DNA of 64,000 nucleotides from an uncultured Lachnospiraceae bacterium (GTDB lineage Bacteria; Bacillota; Clostridia; Lachnospirales; Lachnospiraceae). The notes under the pieces were generated by a model that saw only the letters and a list, made by a program, of their open reading frames with translations, did not search any database and was not told the DNA's origin. How positions within the stretch are numbered: the first letter of the stretch is position 1; every line of letters begins with the position of its first letter. The stretch covers positions 1 to 64,000 of the forward strand of contig CAJUJG010000012.1 in the NCBI GenBank assembly GCA_910586715.1, in the 5' to 3' direction. Positions 18,585-27,847 of the stretch are shown in pieces. Made by a program: the position numbers and the translations under genes.

Positions 18585-20255
18585 CTATCCCATTTCCACC
18601 ACCCTGTCCGCAAGCGCAATCGTGGAAGGTCTGTGTGCAATCATAATAATCGTCATCTGCCGCTGCAGCTTTTTCATCGCATCGTTCACAAGCTGTTCCG
18701 ACTCGTTATCCAGTGCGGAGGTTGCCTCGTCGAGCAGCATAACCGGCGCGCGTTTTAAAATTGCCCGCGCAATCGCAATGCGCTGCCGCTGTCCGCCCGA
18801 AAGACGGCTGCCCCGCTCCCCTACCTCCGTATCGTATCCGTTCTCCAAATTTACAATAAAACCGTGCGCGTTTGCAAGCCTTGCAGCCTCCATAACCTCC
18901 TCGTCCGTTGCGTCCAGCCTGCCCATACGGATATTTTCCATGACACTTCCGTAAAATAAATACGGCTCCTGCGGCACATAGGCAATGTTCTGCCGCCACT
19001 CTCTTTTCGTCATGCTCAACACGTTCTTCCCTTCAATACAAATACTGCCGCTTTTTATGGGATATAACCCCAAAAGCAGCTTGGAAACGGTCGTCTTTCC
19101 GCAGCCTGACGCTCCCGTAATTGCCACGCATTCGCCCTGCCGGATGTTCATACAGAACTGATTTAACAGCAATCCGTCCTGCTGTGCTGCCGTTTCGTAT
19201 GAAAAATCAATGTCCTGCATACTCACTGCCATATCTGAATTGCCGTTATCCGCCGCCTTTAATCCGCCCATGTGCTCCGGCTCGCGTTCCTCCTCCAAAA
19301 AATCAAAAATGTTCTGCGCATATGCAAGATAGGCAATCAACTCGGGAAAATATTTTCCAAGCTCCAAAAACTGATCCGAAAATCTGCCATATAAAGTATA
19401 AATCGCCGCAAGCGCGCCAAGTGTTGTAAATCCCTTCTGTACAAAAAACACACCAAGGAGCAGAAAAACTAACATGCACAGCAAATCAAACCCGTTGCTG
19501 CTGCTCGACAATATTGCATTGAAAAAGATACCGCGTCTTGATTTTCTGACATATTTGTCATTTTCCTTGATATACGACTGCACGGTCTGCTCTCCCGTCC
19601 GATACATACGCGCCTGCTCCATACCCTGCAATAAGTCGGACAGCCGCTGCGTCATTTGACTGTTAATGCCCGAAAGGCTGCGGCTTACACGGCGCATCGG
19701 CTCCGCCATCAGCATGTCAATCGCAAGCATGATGCCGTTTACCGCCACAAGACAAAGCGTAAGCTGCCAGCTTAACAGGAGCATGGGCACAAGAAATACA
19801 ATGACCTGCAAAAACGGCGTCATCGTGCGGCGCAGGCGTGAGCCGTAAATATCTCCCATGCGTCCCAAATCAAAAGAAACCTTTGACATAATTTCCCCGC
19901 TGTGATGTTTTTCATAATACGCATAAGGAAGTTTCATTTCCAAATCCAGCACCTTTTCATAAATCACGCCGTACACACGCTTCGCCTCGACGTTATAGCG
20001 GACACAAAAAAACCGATATATCAGAAGTGAAATCCCGCCGCCTGCCACGATTGCAAGAATTGTTCCAATCAGACGGCGCATATCCCCTGTCGGCGCAATG
20101 TCAACGACACATTTCATCAACAATGCCGAAAACACGCCGAACATTGCAAGGGATGCACTCAACATCACAATCGAAACCAAATATAAAACACTTCTCTTTC
20201 CCATAACCCGGATTGTTCTCACAAGCAGGTTCCATGTACTGATTTTCTTTTTCAT
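18585..20255 (-). CDS. ABC exporter half-transporter (membrane + ATPase), second subunit
   Basis: About 556 aa: six-helix exporter domain (residues about 20-300) fused to an ATPase. Walker A ITGASGCGKTTV, signature LSGGQRQRIAIARA, Walker B MLLDEATSALD and the H-loop IAHRPST are all present. The protein stops with ADRVVEMG, about 30 residues earlier than most relatives, which continue with a GxIVExGTHxEL tail. All catalytic motifs remain. I start it at the ATG at 20255 (GGAGG 5 nt upstream); earlier ATGs at 20330 and 20267 lack a properly spaced site. It follows another half-transporter, so they probably form a heterodimer. Substrate unknown. Confidence 0.9.
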   Translation of the reverse strand: MKKKISTWNLLVRTIRVMGKRSVLYLVSIVMLSASLAMFGVFSALLMKCVVDIAPTGDMRRLIGTILAIVAGGGISLLIYRFFCVRYNVEAKRVYGVIYEKVLDLEMKLPYAYYEKHHSGEIMSKVSFDLGRMGDIYGSRLRRTMTPFLQVIVFLVPMLLLSWQLTLCLVAVNGIMLAIDMLMAEPMRRVSRSLSGINSQMTQRLSDLLQGMEQARMYRTGEQTVQSYIKENDKYVRKSRRGIFFNAILSSSSNGFDLLCMLVFLLLGVFFVQKGFTTLGALAAIYTLYGRFSDQFLELGKYFPELIAYLAYAQNIFDFLEEEREPEHMGGLKAADNGNSDMAVSMQDIDFSYETAAQQDGLLLNQFCMNIRQGECVAITGASGCGKTTVSKLLLGLYPIKSGSICIEGKNVLSMTKREWRQNIAYVPQEPYLFYGSVMENIRMGRLDATDEEVMEAARLANAHGFIVNLENGYDTEVGERGSRLSGGQRQRIAIARAILKRAPVMLLDEATSALDNESEQLVNDAMKKLQRQMTIIMIAHRPSTIALADRVVEMG

Positions 20256-20333
20256 TTTTGCCTCCATGCTCCCTTCGTTTTCCCACAAGTGAAAAATGCC
20301 TTTTATGACATTTTCGGGCATAAAGAGCATTTC

Positions 20334-22073
20334 TTAGCCTGCGTCTTTTACAGATTCAGAAATATTCTTCATGCTGTACATCTTCGCATAAACGCCGCCC
20401 GCATCGAGCAGTTCTGTGTGCGTTCCGTTTTCCACAATTTTCCCGCCGCTTAAAACATAAATGCAGTCTGCATTCTGTATCGTTGAAAGCCTGTGCGCTA
20501 TGGTGATACAGGTGCGCCCCTCCATCACGTTTTCAAGCGCCTTTTGTATCAGATCCTCCGTTTCCACGTCAACCGCCGAGGTCGGCTCGTCCAGCAATAA
20601 CACCGGAGCATTTTTTAAGATTGCCCGCGCAATCGAAATCCGCTGTTTCTGACCGCCCGAGAGCAGCGCGCCGCGTTCTCCTGTAATCGTCTGATAACCC
20701 TGCGGAAGCGTCATGATAAAATCATGAATCTGTGCCTTTTTACACGCTTCGACAATTTCCTCCTGCGTCGCGTCAGGATTGCCGTAACCGACATTTTCGG
20801 CAACCGTCGCCGGAAAGAGAAAGACATTTTGTGACACCAATGCCAAACGCTCCCTTGCCGCCTGCGCGTTCCACTCGGAAATCTCCCTTCCGTAAAGCTT
20901 GTAACTGCCGCTCTTTGGCGCATAAAACCCACATAAAAGATTAAATATTGTACTCTTTCCGCCGCCCGACTCCCCGACAAACGCTATGTTTTCCCCTGCT
21001 CTGACCGTAAGGTTCACACCGTCTAATACCGTACTGTCCTGCATATATGCAAAACAAAGGTCTTTCAATGAAATTATGACATCTGTGTCAGTTTTTCCCT
21101 CCGTTTCATCTCCGCTGATTTCATCAGGCGTATTTAAGATTTCCTCAATCCGCTTAATACACACGATATTTCCGGCAGCGTCCACAAAGCACCATGGAAT
21201 GCCGATAAACGACTGCACCATCTTCCCAAGCACAACGATAAACGCGAGCAGGCTTCCAAGACTGAACACGCCCCGCCCCACAAGCACGACGCAGTACACC
21301 GCACAGATAATATTCGGCAGCCATTGTATCATGTTTCTCACAACGATTGCCGTATTGGAAAGACGTGTCCGCTTTTCCTCATTGTCCACCAACGCCTTTG
21401 TCGCTTTTTGCATCTGCCCCTGAAAATAATCCTCAAGCCCAAAACTGCGCAGCACCAAAATGCCGCTAAGCGCGTCCTGTGCGATGCCTGTAATCGCGTC
21501 GGACTTTGCACGGTATGTACCGCTTAAAACGCTAATCTTTTTTACCAGCGTACCCGCAATCCAAAAGACCGCAGGATAACTGACCAGCATGACAATCAGC
21601 AGACTTAGGTTCATACTTCCGATGTACACGGCGTAGATGATAACTGCCGTAATGTCACTAATCAGCATCGGCAGGGGATATTGCAGAAAGCTCTCCGCCT
21701 CTGCCATATCCGAATTGATTTTATTGATAATCGTTGCCGTATTTTCATTTTTAAGATATGCATATTCAATATGATAAAGCTTCTGCACGACACGCTTTCT
21801 GTACGTGCCCGACACCTTCACACTGTATAACCCTGCAAGCTGCTGCCCTAAAAACGCAAGCGCAAAGCCCGCAGCCGTAATCGCAATAAACTCCGGCAAA
21901 AACACATCAAGCCGAACCTCATTTCCGCTGAGCATTTCATCAATGACGCTGCCAATCACGCTGTTTCCCCGCACAATGGCGAGATTGAGCATGCAAACGC
22001 AGACCACTGCGCCAAGCAGAAGGTAACTGTATTGCATCATGTAACTTAAAAAATACCGTTTTCGTTTTTTCAT
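20334..22073 (-). CDS. ABC exporter half-transporter (membrane + ATPase), first subunit
   Basis: About 579 aa from the ATG at 22073. Transmembrane domain of the MsbA/LmrA type, then an ATPase with Walker A FVGESGGGKSTIF, Q-loop region LVSQNVFLF, signature LSGGQKQRISIARA, Walker B VLLLDEPTSAVD and H-loop TIAHRLST. The Walker B here is followed by P rather than E, unlike its partner, which carries DEATSAL; heterodimeric exporters often have one weak site. It is first in a leftward gene row and divergent from an AraC regulator 150 bp away, a common arrangement for regulated drug or peptide exporters. Confidence 0.92.
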   Translation of the reverse strand: MKKRKRYFLSYMMQYSYLLLGAVVCVCMLNLAIVRGNSVIGSVIDEMLSGNEVRLDVFLPEFIAITAAGFALAFLGQQLAGLYSVKVSGTYRKRVVQKLYHIEYAYLKNENTATIINKINSDMAEAESFLQYPLPMLISDITAVIIYAVYIGSMNLSLLIVMLVSYPAVFWIAGTLVKKISVLSGTYRAKSDAITGIAQDALSGILVLRSFGLEDYFQGQMQKATKALVDNEEKRTRLSNTAIVVRNMIQWLPNIICAVYCVVLVGRGVFSLGSLLAFIVVLGKMVQSFIGIPWCFVDAAGNIVCIKRIEEILNTPDEISGDETEGKTDTDVIISLKDLCFAYMQDSTVLDGVNLTVRAGENIAFVGESGGGKSTIFNLLCGFYAPKSGSYKLYGREISEWNAQAARERLALVSQNVFLFPATVAENVGYGNPDATQEEIVEACKKAQIHDFIMTLPQGYQTITGERGALLSGGQKQRISIARAILKNAPVLLLDEPTSAVDVETEDLIQKALENVMEGRTCITIAHRLSTIQNADCIYVLSGGKIVENGTHTELLDAGGVYAKMYSMKNISESVKDAG

Positions 22074-22117
22074 CTCCGTTTTTCCTCTCTTATCCTGTAT
22101 AAATATAAACATATCAC

Positions 22118-22123
22118 ATTATA
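22118..22123 (-). promoter_or_regulatory. Candidate -10 element of the ABC exporter operon
   Basis: TATAAT on the minus strand, 45 bp upstream of the exporter start. The position 17 bp further upstream reads AATAAA, a poor -35, which would fit a promoter needing an activator such as the divergent AraC protein. Confidence 0.4.
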
Positions 22124-22222
22124 GTATAAATTTCTTTCGATTTATTGCATACTGCATTGACTTTTTTACAATTATATGTCATTTTAATCAATATAGCAAT
22201 CTTTAAAAAGGAGACATACACA

Positions 22223-23092
22223 ATGCCGCTGCCGCTTTTACCCCAACAGGACTTTTATATCACACACCGAATCCTGCCTTTTGACTACGCAATGCCTGCA
22301 TTGGAGGCATCCACGGACCACTATGGTATGGGATATGTCATCTCAGGCGACCGCTTTACCATCACACCGAAGCACACCTATTATCACCGCAAGGGAGAGC
22401 TTGGAATGATGCCGCCGTATCTCTATCACAGGACAATGCCGCTCTCACCCGAAGCAGGTATACCATACGAGGGTATCCTTGTCAAGTTTTCCCCTAAATT
22501 TATAGAACCGTTTACTGCCTCCGTAGGTCAGTCTGTTTTTGATGATATTTATTCGCACAGAGTTTCAAAATTTCTTCCCGAAGACAGCGAAAAAATACTT
22601 GCGCACCTTAGGAAAATGCTTGAAACATATAAGAGCGATTTTCCGCAGAAAACCGCCCTTCTTCAATATATGCTCTATGAATTTTTATTGACGGTGCTTT
22701 GGCTGCGTCTCGACGACGATGATTCCATTCCGCACAATACAACGCTGACGCCTCCCATACTTGAAGCAATCTTCTATATGGAGCAAAACTACAGCAAAAA
22801 CCCCTCTCTTGAGGAAACGGCTGCCGTTGCAGGTTATTCGCCCGCATACTTTTCCAAACTGTTTCATGCGCAGCTTGGCAAATCCTATTCGGATTATTTC
22901 GCCGTTATCAAGTTAAAGCATGTGCAGCATCTGTTGCTGTCCACCGACAAAACCATCACGGAAATTGCCCTCGATACAGGTTACCGCCATGTCAGCAACC
23001 TAAGTGAGCATTTCCGAAAACTGACAGGGATGTCACCCTTACAATACCGGAGGCTGCAAAAAACAAGCGCCGACGCACTCAATCCAAAATAA
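22223..23092 (+). CDS. AraC family transcriptional regulator
   Basis: 289 aa. N-terminal cupin-like sensing half (about 1-165) and a C-terminal pair of helix-turn-helices (about 185-280). The second shows the AraC signature ITEIALDTGYRHVSNLSEHFRKLTGMSPLQYRR. The start is the ATG at 22223 with AAGGAG 9 nt upstream; the reading frame is open further upstream but without a ribosome binding site. Because it is divergent from the ABC exporter, the likely target is that promoter. The inducer cannot be deduced. Confidence 0.93.
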   Translation: MPLPLLPQQDFYITHRILPFDYAMPALEASTDHYGMGYVISGDRFTITPKHTYYHRKGELGMMPPYLYHRTMPLSPEAGIPYEGILVKFSPKFIEPFTASVGQSVFDDIYSHRVSKFLPEDSEKILAHLRKMLETYKSDFPQKTALLQYMLYEFLLTVLWLRLDDDDSIPHNTTLTPPILEAIFYMEQNYSKNPSLEETAAVAGYSPAYFSKLFHAQLGKSYSDYFAVIKLKHVQHLLLSTDKTITEIALDTGYRHVSNLSEHFRKLTGMSPLQYRRLQKTSADALNPK

Positions 23093-23112
23093 GGTACCTG
23101 CCTTGGCAATCC

Positions 23113-25008
23113 TTATTTTGTAATTGAGAGCGTTTTCCATGCAATTTTGTTTTCCTCAGCATCCATTCCCTCCGTAATGCCAAGCGCCGTTCTGTTTTTC
23201 TCCACACGTGCCCACGCTTCGTCGCTCGTGAGAAAACGAATACCCATACGCGCTTCGTTGTCTTTAATGTAATCCGTTACAATGTTGCGTTCCTCGTCTG
23301 TGACGTCATCTAAAATATAGTAGGAATAAAGCGTTTCCCCGTTCATCTCATATTCGCAAAATTCCGCCGGAAATCCTTCGTTATCGCTTGAATCCCAAAC
23401 CTCCCAGCAGGAACTCATGTCCGTCAATCCGCACCCCGTTTCCATGTGACAGTCATAAACCTTATGATAAATGCCGTCTGCGCCGATTAATCCTTCCCAC
23501 ACATAATGGCACGATGCACCGCCGCTCCCGCCGCCAAACACATAGCCATTATCATATAGTTCATTCTCACTGCGTGCCCACGAATCAACCGCGTATATCA
23601 TGGAAACCGCCCCGTCCTGATAGTCAAACACCATCGTAAGGTCGCTGTCATCGTCCGGTGCGTAAATATTCACGCCGTACGCGCGCAGCGCAAGCTGCTT
23701 TTTACCGTCACCGCCGCAGTCAATCAACGCGTACTCCATGCGCCCGATGCTGCCCCCGCCCCTGTCTTCAACAATTTCATTGGAAATCCGTTCATACAGC
23801 TGCGTTACGGAAAGACCGTCCTTCTCCTCCCTGGTGGCGCTGTCTGTTATCGTACCTCCGATGTAAGAAATATCGGTATAACAGTTATTTGCAATCTTTG
23901 CAGTGCGTTTTCCCGTAAGAAATTCTTCATACGCCGCCACTTCTGCGCCTGTCTGCGTCTCCTCAAACAGATTTGTGACACTTGTGCCATTTATTGGCAC
24001 TTCCCCGGAATCCGCTTTCGGCAGCCCACATATGCCAGTCGAAGCATACCTGTTATCTTCAAAATCCTCAACATACCAATCACTCACATAAATGTTTCCA
24101 TCCTCATCCCAGTCAAACAAAAATACGGCGTTTCCAACTCCGTCCGCAATGCTCCCCGCATACAGATATTCATATCCCGCAAGATACTGTCTGCCGTCCT
24201 GCTCAAGCAGCGCAAGCGTGTGATAGCCCCTGCAGTTTGCGCCGCCGCCCCAATCCTCGTCATCCTCCGCAATCCCCATCAAAATCGTATCGTTAAGATA
24301 AGGACAGGAGATTCTGTAAACATTATTTTCATTGTCCCGCTCCACATCAACGAAAAGCCCGACGTCATAGTCGTGGTCCGTATCCGTAAAATCCGTAGGA
24401 AGCTCCATGCGTTCAATTGCCTTGTCTTTATATTTTACCATAAATTTCTGACTGTCCCCTGCGCCGCCGCAGCCCGTTCCCTGCACGCAAAAAACAATTT
24501 CCGTATTCCCGTCGCCGTCAATATCCGCCCCAAAATCACCGAAAATGCTGCCAAAACTGTAGCAGCAGAAATCGTCATAAATCGGATACGGCGTTTCGTC
24601 ATCATTCATAAAAAGATAAAGACAGCCGTCCGCGTAGCTGTCGGAGTCTTCAGTATCCTCATAAAGGCAGACAATCATATCCTTTTTGCCGTTTTGATCG
24701 TAATCGTTTATCACCGCTCCGGTAAGACGTGTATTTTCTTTTTCCAGAATTTTACTGTCCGTTATTTTTTGGTACAATTCACCTGCATCTGCGTCCGACA
24801 GGTTGTAGAACGCTGCTGCCATTTCATGAAACCGGCTTTCAGACAGGAAGACGCGTTCCTCCGGCTCTGTGGCAGTTTCTGTGTCGAACGAAATGGTCGT
24901 TATGGGTTCCGTTGAAGCTACATCTACTGTATCTTTTTTATTTTGACATGCGGCAGTTGACAGAATCAACATACCAATGCAAAGCGTAAATGCACATTTA
25001 GATTTCAT
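23113..25008 (-). CDS. Lipoprotein with Asp-rich calcium-loop motifs, unknown function
   Basis: 631 aa, lipobox STAAC (C21). Repeated DxDxDG loops: NDYDQNGKKDMIV (~97), ADIDGDGNTEIVF (~160) and FDWDEDGNIYV (~305), the pattern of VCBS/FG-GAP or EF-hand-like repeats. It is similar in style to the three lipoproteins at 11.6-18.5 kb but I see no long alignable stretch, so it is a more distant relative at best. It also has an extended acidic, Ser/Thr-rich linker after the lipid cysteine. It converges with the AraC gene (20 bp apart) and is divergent from the Bce-like module. Confidence 0.82.
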   Translation of the reverse strand: MKSKCAFTLCIGMLILSTAACQNKKDTVDVASTEPITTISFDTETATEPEERVFLSESRFHEMAAAFYNLSDADAGELYQKITDSKILEKENTRLTGAVINDYDQNGKKDMIVCLYEDTEDSDSYADGCLYLFMNDDETPYPIYDDFCCYSFGSIFGDFGADIDGDGNTEIVFCVQGTGCGGAGDSQKFMVKYKDKAIERMELPTDFTDTDHDYDVGLFVDVERDNENNVYRISCPYLNDTILMGIAEDDEDWGGGANCRGYHTLALLEQDGRQYLAGYEYLYAGSIADGVGNAVFLFDWDEDGNIYVSDWYVEDFEDNRYASTGICGLPKADSGEVPINGTSVTNLFEETQTGAEVAAYEEFLTGKRTAKIANNCYTDISYIGGTITDSATREEKDGLSVTQLYERISNEIVEDRGGGSIGRMEYALIDCGGDGKKQLALRAYGVNIYAPDDDSDLTMVFDYQDGAVSMIYAVDSWARSENELYDNGYVFGGGSGGASCHYVWEGLIGADGIYHKVYDCHMETGCGLTDMSSCWEVWDSSDNEGFPAEFCEYEMNGETLYSYYILDDVTDEERNIVTDYIKDNEARMGIRFLTSDEAWARVEKNRTALGITEGMDAEENKIAWKTLSITK

Positions 25009-25166
25009 TTTGTATTCCCCTTTATTTATCTGTTTTATCTCTGTTCATCAACTATTTATTATCTCATTAAAATATGTACAATTGATTATAAAACAGAAAT
25101 GCATATTTTTTGCATACTATTATCAGTATTTAAAAAATAATTGAATTCATGTAAATATGAATATTC

Positions 25167-25182
25167 CTTACATTTTTGTAAG
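25167..25182 (+). promoter_or_regulatory. BceR-type operator
   Basis: CTTACATTTTTGTAAG, a perfect inverted repeat of the form TTACA-N4-TGTAA known for BceR-like regulators. It lies 14 bp upstream of the weak -35 at 25197, the position expected for an activator, so the module probably controls itself. Confidence 0.65.
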
Positions 25183-25196
25183 ATTCATATTTTTCA

Positions 25197-25225
25197 TTTT
25201 CAGCACGCAGAAAAAACGTTATAAT
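25197..25225 (+). promoter_or_regulatory. Promoter of the bceRSAB-like operon
   Basis: TATAAT at 25220-25225 with a weak TTTTCA 17 bp upstream. A perfect -10 with a poor -35 below an operator fits activated transcription. The rest of 25009-25304 is AT-rich, with no gene. Confidence 0.55.
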
Positions 25226-25304
25226 ACTTTCATACACATATAGGCAGCGCTGTCTGCCATGAATTGTACATAATCAGAACACGAAAACGGAGGCAGATGC
25301 AAGT

Positions 25305-25985
25305 ATGGATAACAAAATAAAACTGATGATCATCGAAGACGACGCGGCGCTCGCGCGGGAACTTTGCGCCTGCCTTGCAAAATGGCAGTATGAAGCAGTC
25401 ACGGCACAAAATTTTGAAAATCTTCTTCAGGAATTTATGGACGAAAAACCGCAGCTCGTACTGATGGACATAAATCTGCCTTATCACGACGGGTTTTACT
25501 GGTGCGGCAAAATCCGTCAGATATCTAAAGTGCCGATTATTTATATCAGCAGCCGCGGCGGCGACCGGGATAAAATCACGGCAGTCGCACAGGGCGGCGA
25601 CGATTATGTAGAAAAGCCGTTTCATATGGAGCTGTTAAAGGCAAAGATTGAGGCATTGCTGCGCAGGACTTATGAATATAAGGTAACGGAGCGTCTTTTT
25701 CTAAGCGCGGGACTTTCGTTTGACAGCGCACTGCAAAGTCTTTACTTTGCGGGGAACGAGATTGATTTGACAAAATCAGAGCGGCGGCTTTTTGCGCGTC
25801 TTGCGCAGAACAAGCCGGACGTCGTGACGCGCGATGAATTGATGATGGAGCTGTGGAACACGGATGAATATGTGACGGACGCGGCACTCACAACCATTAT
25901 CAGCAGGCTGCGCAGCAAGCTGAGTACAGTCTGCGGCGAGGATGTAATCTTTACAAAGAAAGGGCTGGGGTATTTTGTAAAATGA
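25305..25985 (+). CDS. Response regulator, OmpR/PhoB type (BceR-like)
   Basis: 226 aa. Receiver domain with the acidic pocket EDDA, phosphoacceptor D near 51 (LVLMDINLPYHDG), and conserved T/S and K (EKPFH). C-terminal winged helix (about 130-226) with the SERRLFARLAQNKPDVVTRDEL and TIISRLRSKL elements. It overlaps the histidine kinase by 4 bp. With the next three genes it forms the Bce module, in which an ABC transporter detects a peptide antibiotic, signals through the kinase and raises its own expression. Confidence 0.93.
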   Translation: MDNKIKLMIIEDDAALARELCACLAKWQYEAVTAQNFENLLQEFMDEKPQLVLMDINLPYHDGFYWCGKIRQISKVPIIYISSRGGDRDKITAVAQGGDDYVEKPFHMELLKAKIEALLRRTYEYKVTERLFLSAGLSFDSALQSLYFAGNEIDLTKSERRLFARLAQNKPDVVTRDELMMELWNTDEYVTDAALTTIISRLRSKLSTVCGEDVIFTKKGLGYFVK

Positions 25986-27001
25986 AATGGATAAAGAAAA
26001 AATGGCGCGATTATGTCGTCCTGCTGTTTTTTGCATTGAGTTTTAATCTGTATTTTCTGTTATTAATGCGCACATCGCAGGTAACATATCTGTTGTATCT
26101 TGATTTGCTTTTATTTGTCTTTTGGGCGATTGCGGAAGGTACGGCTTTTTTTGTTTTTTGGAAAAAAGAGCGCAGGAAAGCAAATTTTTTGAGTGAAGAC
26201 GAATTGATATACGATGTACTTTCCATGCCTGATGACCGGGAGGTTTTTGCACACGATTTTGCAATTTTGGAACGTCATATTCAAAATGGCTTTAACGCGA
26301 ACTGCGATTTACAGGACTATGTGGCAAAATGGTGTCATGAATATAAAATACCGCTTACGGCGGCGCTTTTGGTGTCGGAAAAAATAACTGACACAAGTGT
26401 CAGAATTTCAATGCAGGAACAGCTTGAACGCATGAATTTACAGGTCAATCATATGCTGCAGGGCTGCCGGCTGCAAAGTCCGCTGTTTGATTTGCAGATC
26501 AGGCAGGTGCCGTTAAAAGAGTGTGTGCGGGCGTCCATTCGGAACAATCAGTTCTTTTTGATTCGGAATAAATTTCAAATAAACATGACGGTCGGTGATG
26601 ATGTGACGGTCTATACCGATGAGACGTGGCTTACATATATTTTAGACCAGATTTTAAGCAATGCGGTGAAGTACGCGAAGGCGGCGGAGGAAGCGCAGGA
26701 GGAACGCTGCATCCGGATTTGGTGTGAACGGTTTCATGAAACGATTGCACTTTTGATTGAGGATAACGGAGAAGGGATTGCAGAATGCGATATACGGCGT
26801 GTTTTTGAAAAAGGGTATACGGGGAGCAATTATCATAACGGGAAGTATAAGTCCACGGGAATGGGGCTGTATTTGGCAATGCAGATTGCAAAAAAGCTGG
26901 AGCATGAATTGTCTGTTGAGAGTGTCTGCGGAGCGTATACGCGGTTTCGGATTGCACTGCGCGGCTATAAGAACGAAAATGCGGACTCCATAAAACTGTA
27001 A
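25982..27001 (+). CDS. Intramembrane-sensing histidine kinase (BceS-like)
   Basis: 339 aa with two adjacent membrane helices (about 12-34 and 38-60) joined by a very short external loop, so it cannot sense ligand itself; this is the hallmark of BceS-type kinases. The phosphorylation box reads AKWCHEYKIPLTA, with H near 120, a variant of the family WxHExKxP. ATP-binding motifs: N box ILDQILSNAVKY, G1 IEDNGEGI and G2 STGMGLYLA. It is paired with the ABC transporter downstream, which is probably the actual sensor. Confidence 0.93.
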   Translation: MKWIKKKWRDYVVLLFFALSFNLYFLLLMRTSQVTYLLYLDLLLFVFWAIAEGTAFFVFWKKERRKANFLSEDELIYDVLSMPDDREVFAHDFAILERHIQNGFNANCDLQDYVAKWCHEYKIPLTAALLVSEKITDTSVRISMQEQLERMNLQVNHMLQGCRLQSPLFDLQIRQVPLKECVRASIRNNQFFLIRNKFQINMTVGDDVTVYTDETWLTYILDQILSNAVKYAKAAEEAQEERCIRIWCERFHETIALLIEDNGEGIAECDIRRVFEKGYTGSNYHNGKYKSTGMGLYLAMQIAKKLEHELSVESVCGAYTRFRIALRGYKNENADSIKL

Positions 27002-27085
27002 GACTGCTGTAAGGATTTTTACAAAAAAATACACTACAATACATACATCATATTAAAATACAAAAAACACAAACGGAGGTTTGAT

Positions 27086-27847
27086 ATGAACGACAAAAAA
27101 GTAGTGGAAATTAAAAATCTGATAAAATGTTACGGCGCGCGGGATTTTCAGACGACGGTGCTAAAGGGGATTGACCTGACGATTTACAAAGGGGATTTTA
27201 TTGCAATTATGGGACCCTCAGGCTCCGGCAAGACGACACTCTTAAATATTCTCTCAACCATTGACAAGCCGACACAGGGCATGGTGATGCTCGACGGGCA
27301 GGATGTGACGTGCATTTCCAATAAAGCGCTCGCAAATCTTCGAAAGGACAAAATCGGCTTCATCTTTCAGGACTACAACCTATTGGACACAATGACGCTG
27401 CAGGACAACATCGCTCTCCCGCTCGCGCTTGACGGCGCCTCACCGAAGGATATTCTTGCGCGGGCAAAGACGCTTGCCGCCACTTTCGGACTAGAGGAGC
27501 AGCTACGCCAGTATCCCTATCAGCTCTCAGGCGGTCAGAAACAGCGCGGCGCGGTGTGTCGGGCGCTGATAACAAATCCTGAAATTATCTTTGCCGACGA
27601 GCCGACCGGTGCGCTCGATTCCAAGTCAGGCAAAGACCTGCTGCAGTGTCTGCGCAAGGTCAACGAAAGCGGACAGGCAACGATTTTGATGGTGACGCAC
27701 GATCCATACTGCGCCTCATACGCAAAAGACGTGTATCTCTTGAGCGACGGCACCATAAAATGCCGCATCAACAGAGGAAATGACCGCAAGGAATTTTACA
27801 ACAGAATTATTGATTTACAAACTTCTATCGGAGGTGACTTCGCATGA
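27086..27847 (+). CDS. ABC transporter ATPase (BceA-like)
   Basis: 253 aa MacB/LolD-type ATPase. Walker A IMGPSGSGKTTLL, Q-loop IFQDYNLLDT, signature QLSGGQKQRGAVCRAL, Walker B IIFADEPTGALDS and H-loop MVTHDP are complete. GGAGG sits 7 nt before the ATG. It overlaps the permease gene by 4 bp. The 84-bp gap after the kinase has an inverted repeat TGTAA-N6-TTACA at 27008-27023, of opposite polarity to the BceR box. Confidence 0.95.
   Translation: MNDKKVVEIKNLIKCYGARDFQTTVLKGIDLTIYKGDFIAIMGPSGSGKTTLLNILSTIDKPTQGMVMLDGQDVTCISNKALANLRKDKIGFIFQDYNLLDTMTLQDNIALPLALDGASPKDILARAKTLAATFGLEEQLRQYPYQLSGGQKQRGAVCRALITNPEIIFADEPTGALDSKSGKDLLQCLRKVNESGQATILMVTHDPYCASYAKDVYLLSDGTIKCRINRGNDRKEFYNRIIDLQTSIGGDFA

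Noticed and set aside
27008..27023. TGTAA-N6-TTACA inverted repeat before the BceA-like gene as a BceR site
   Set aside because: Polarity is opposite to the known TTACA-N4-TGTAA pattern.
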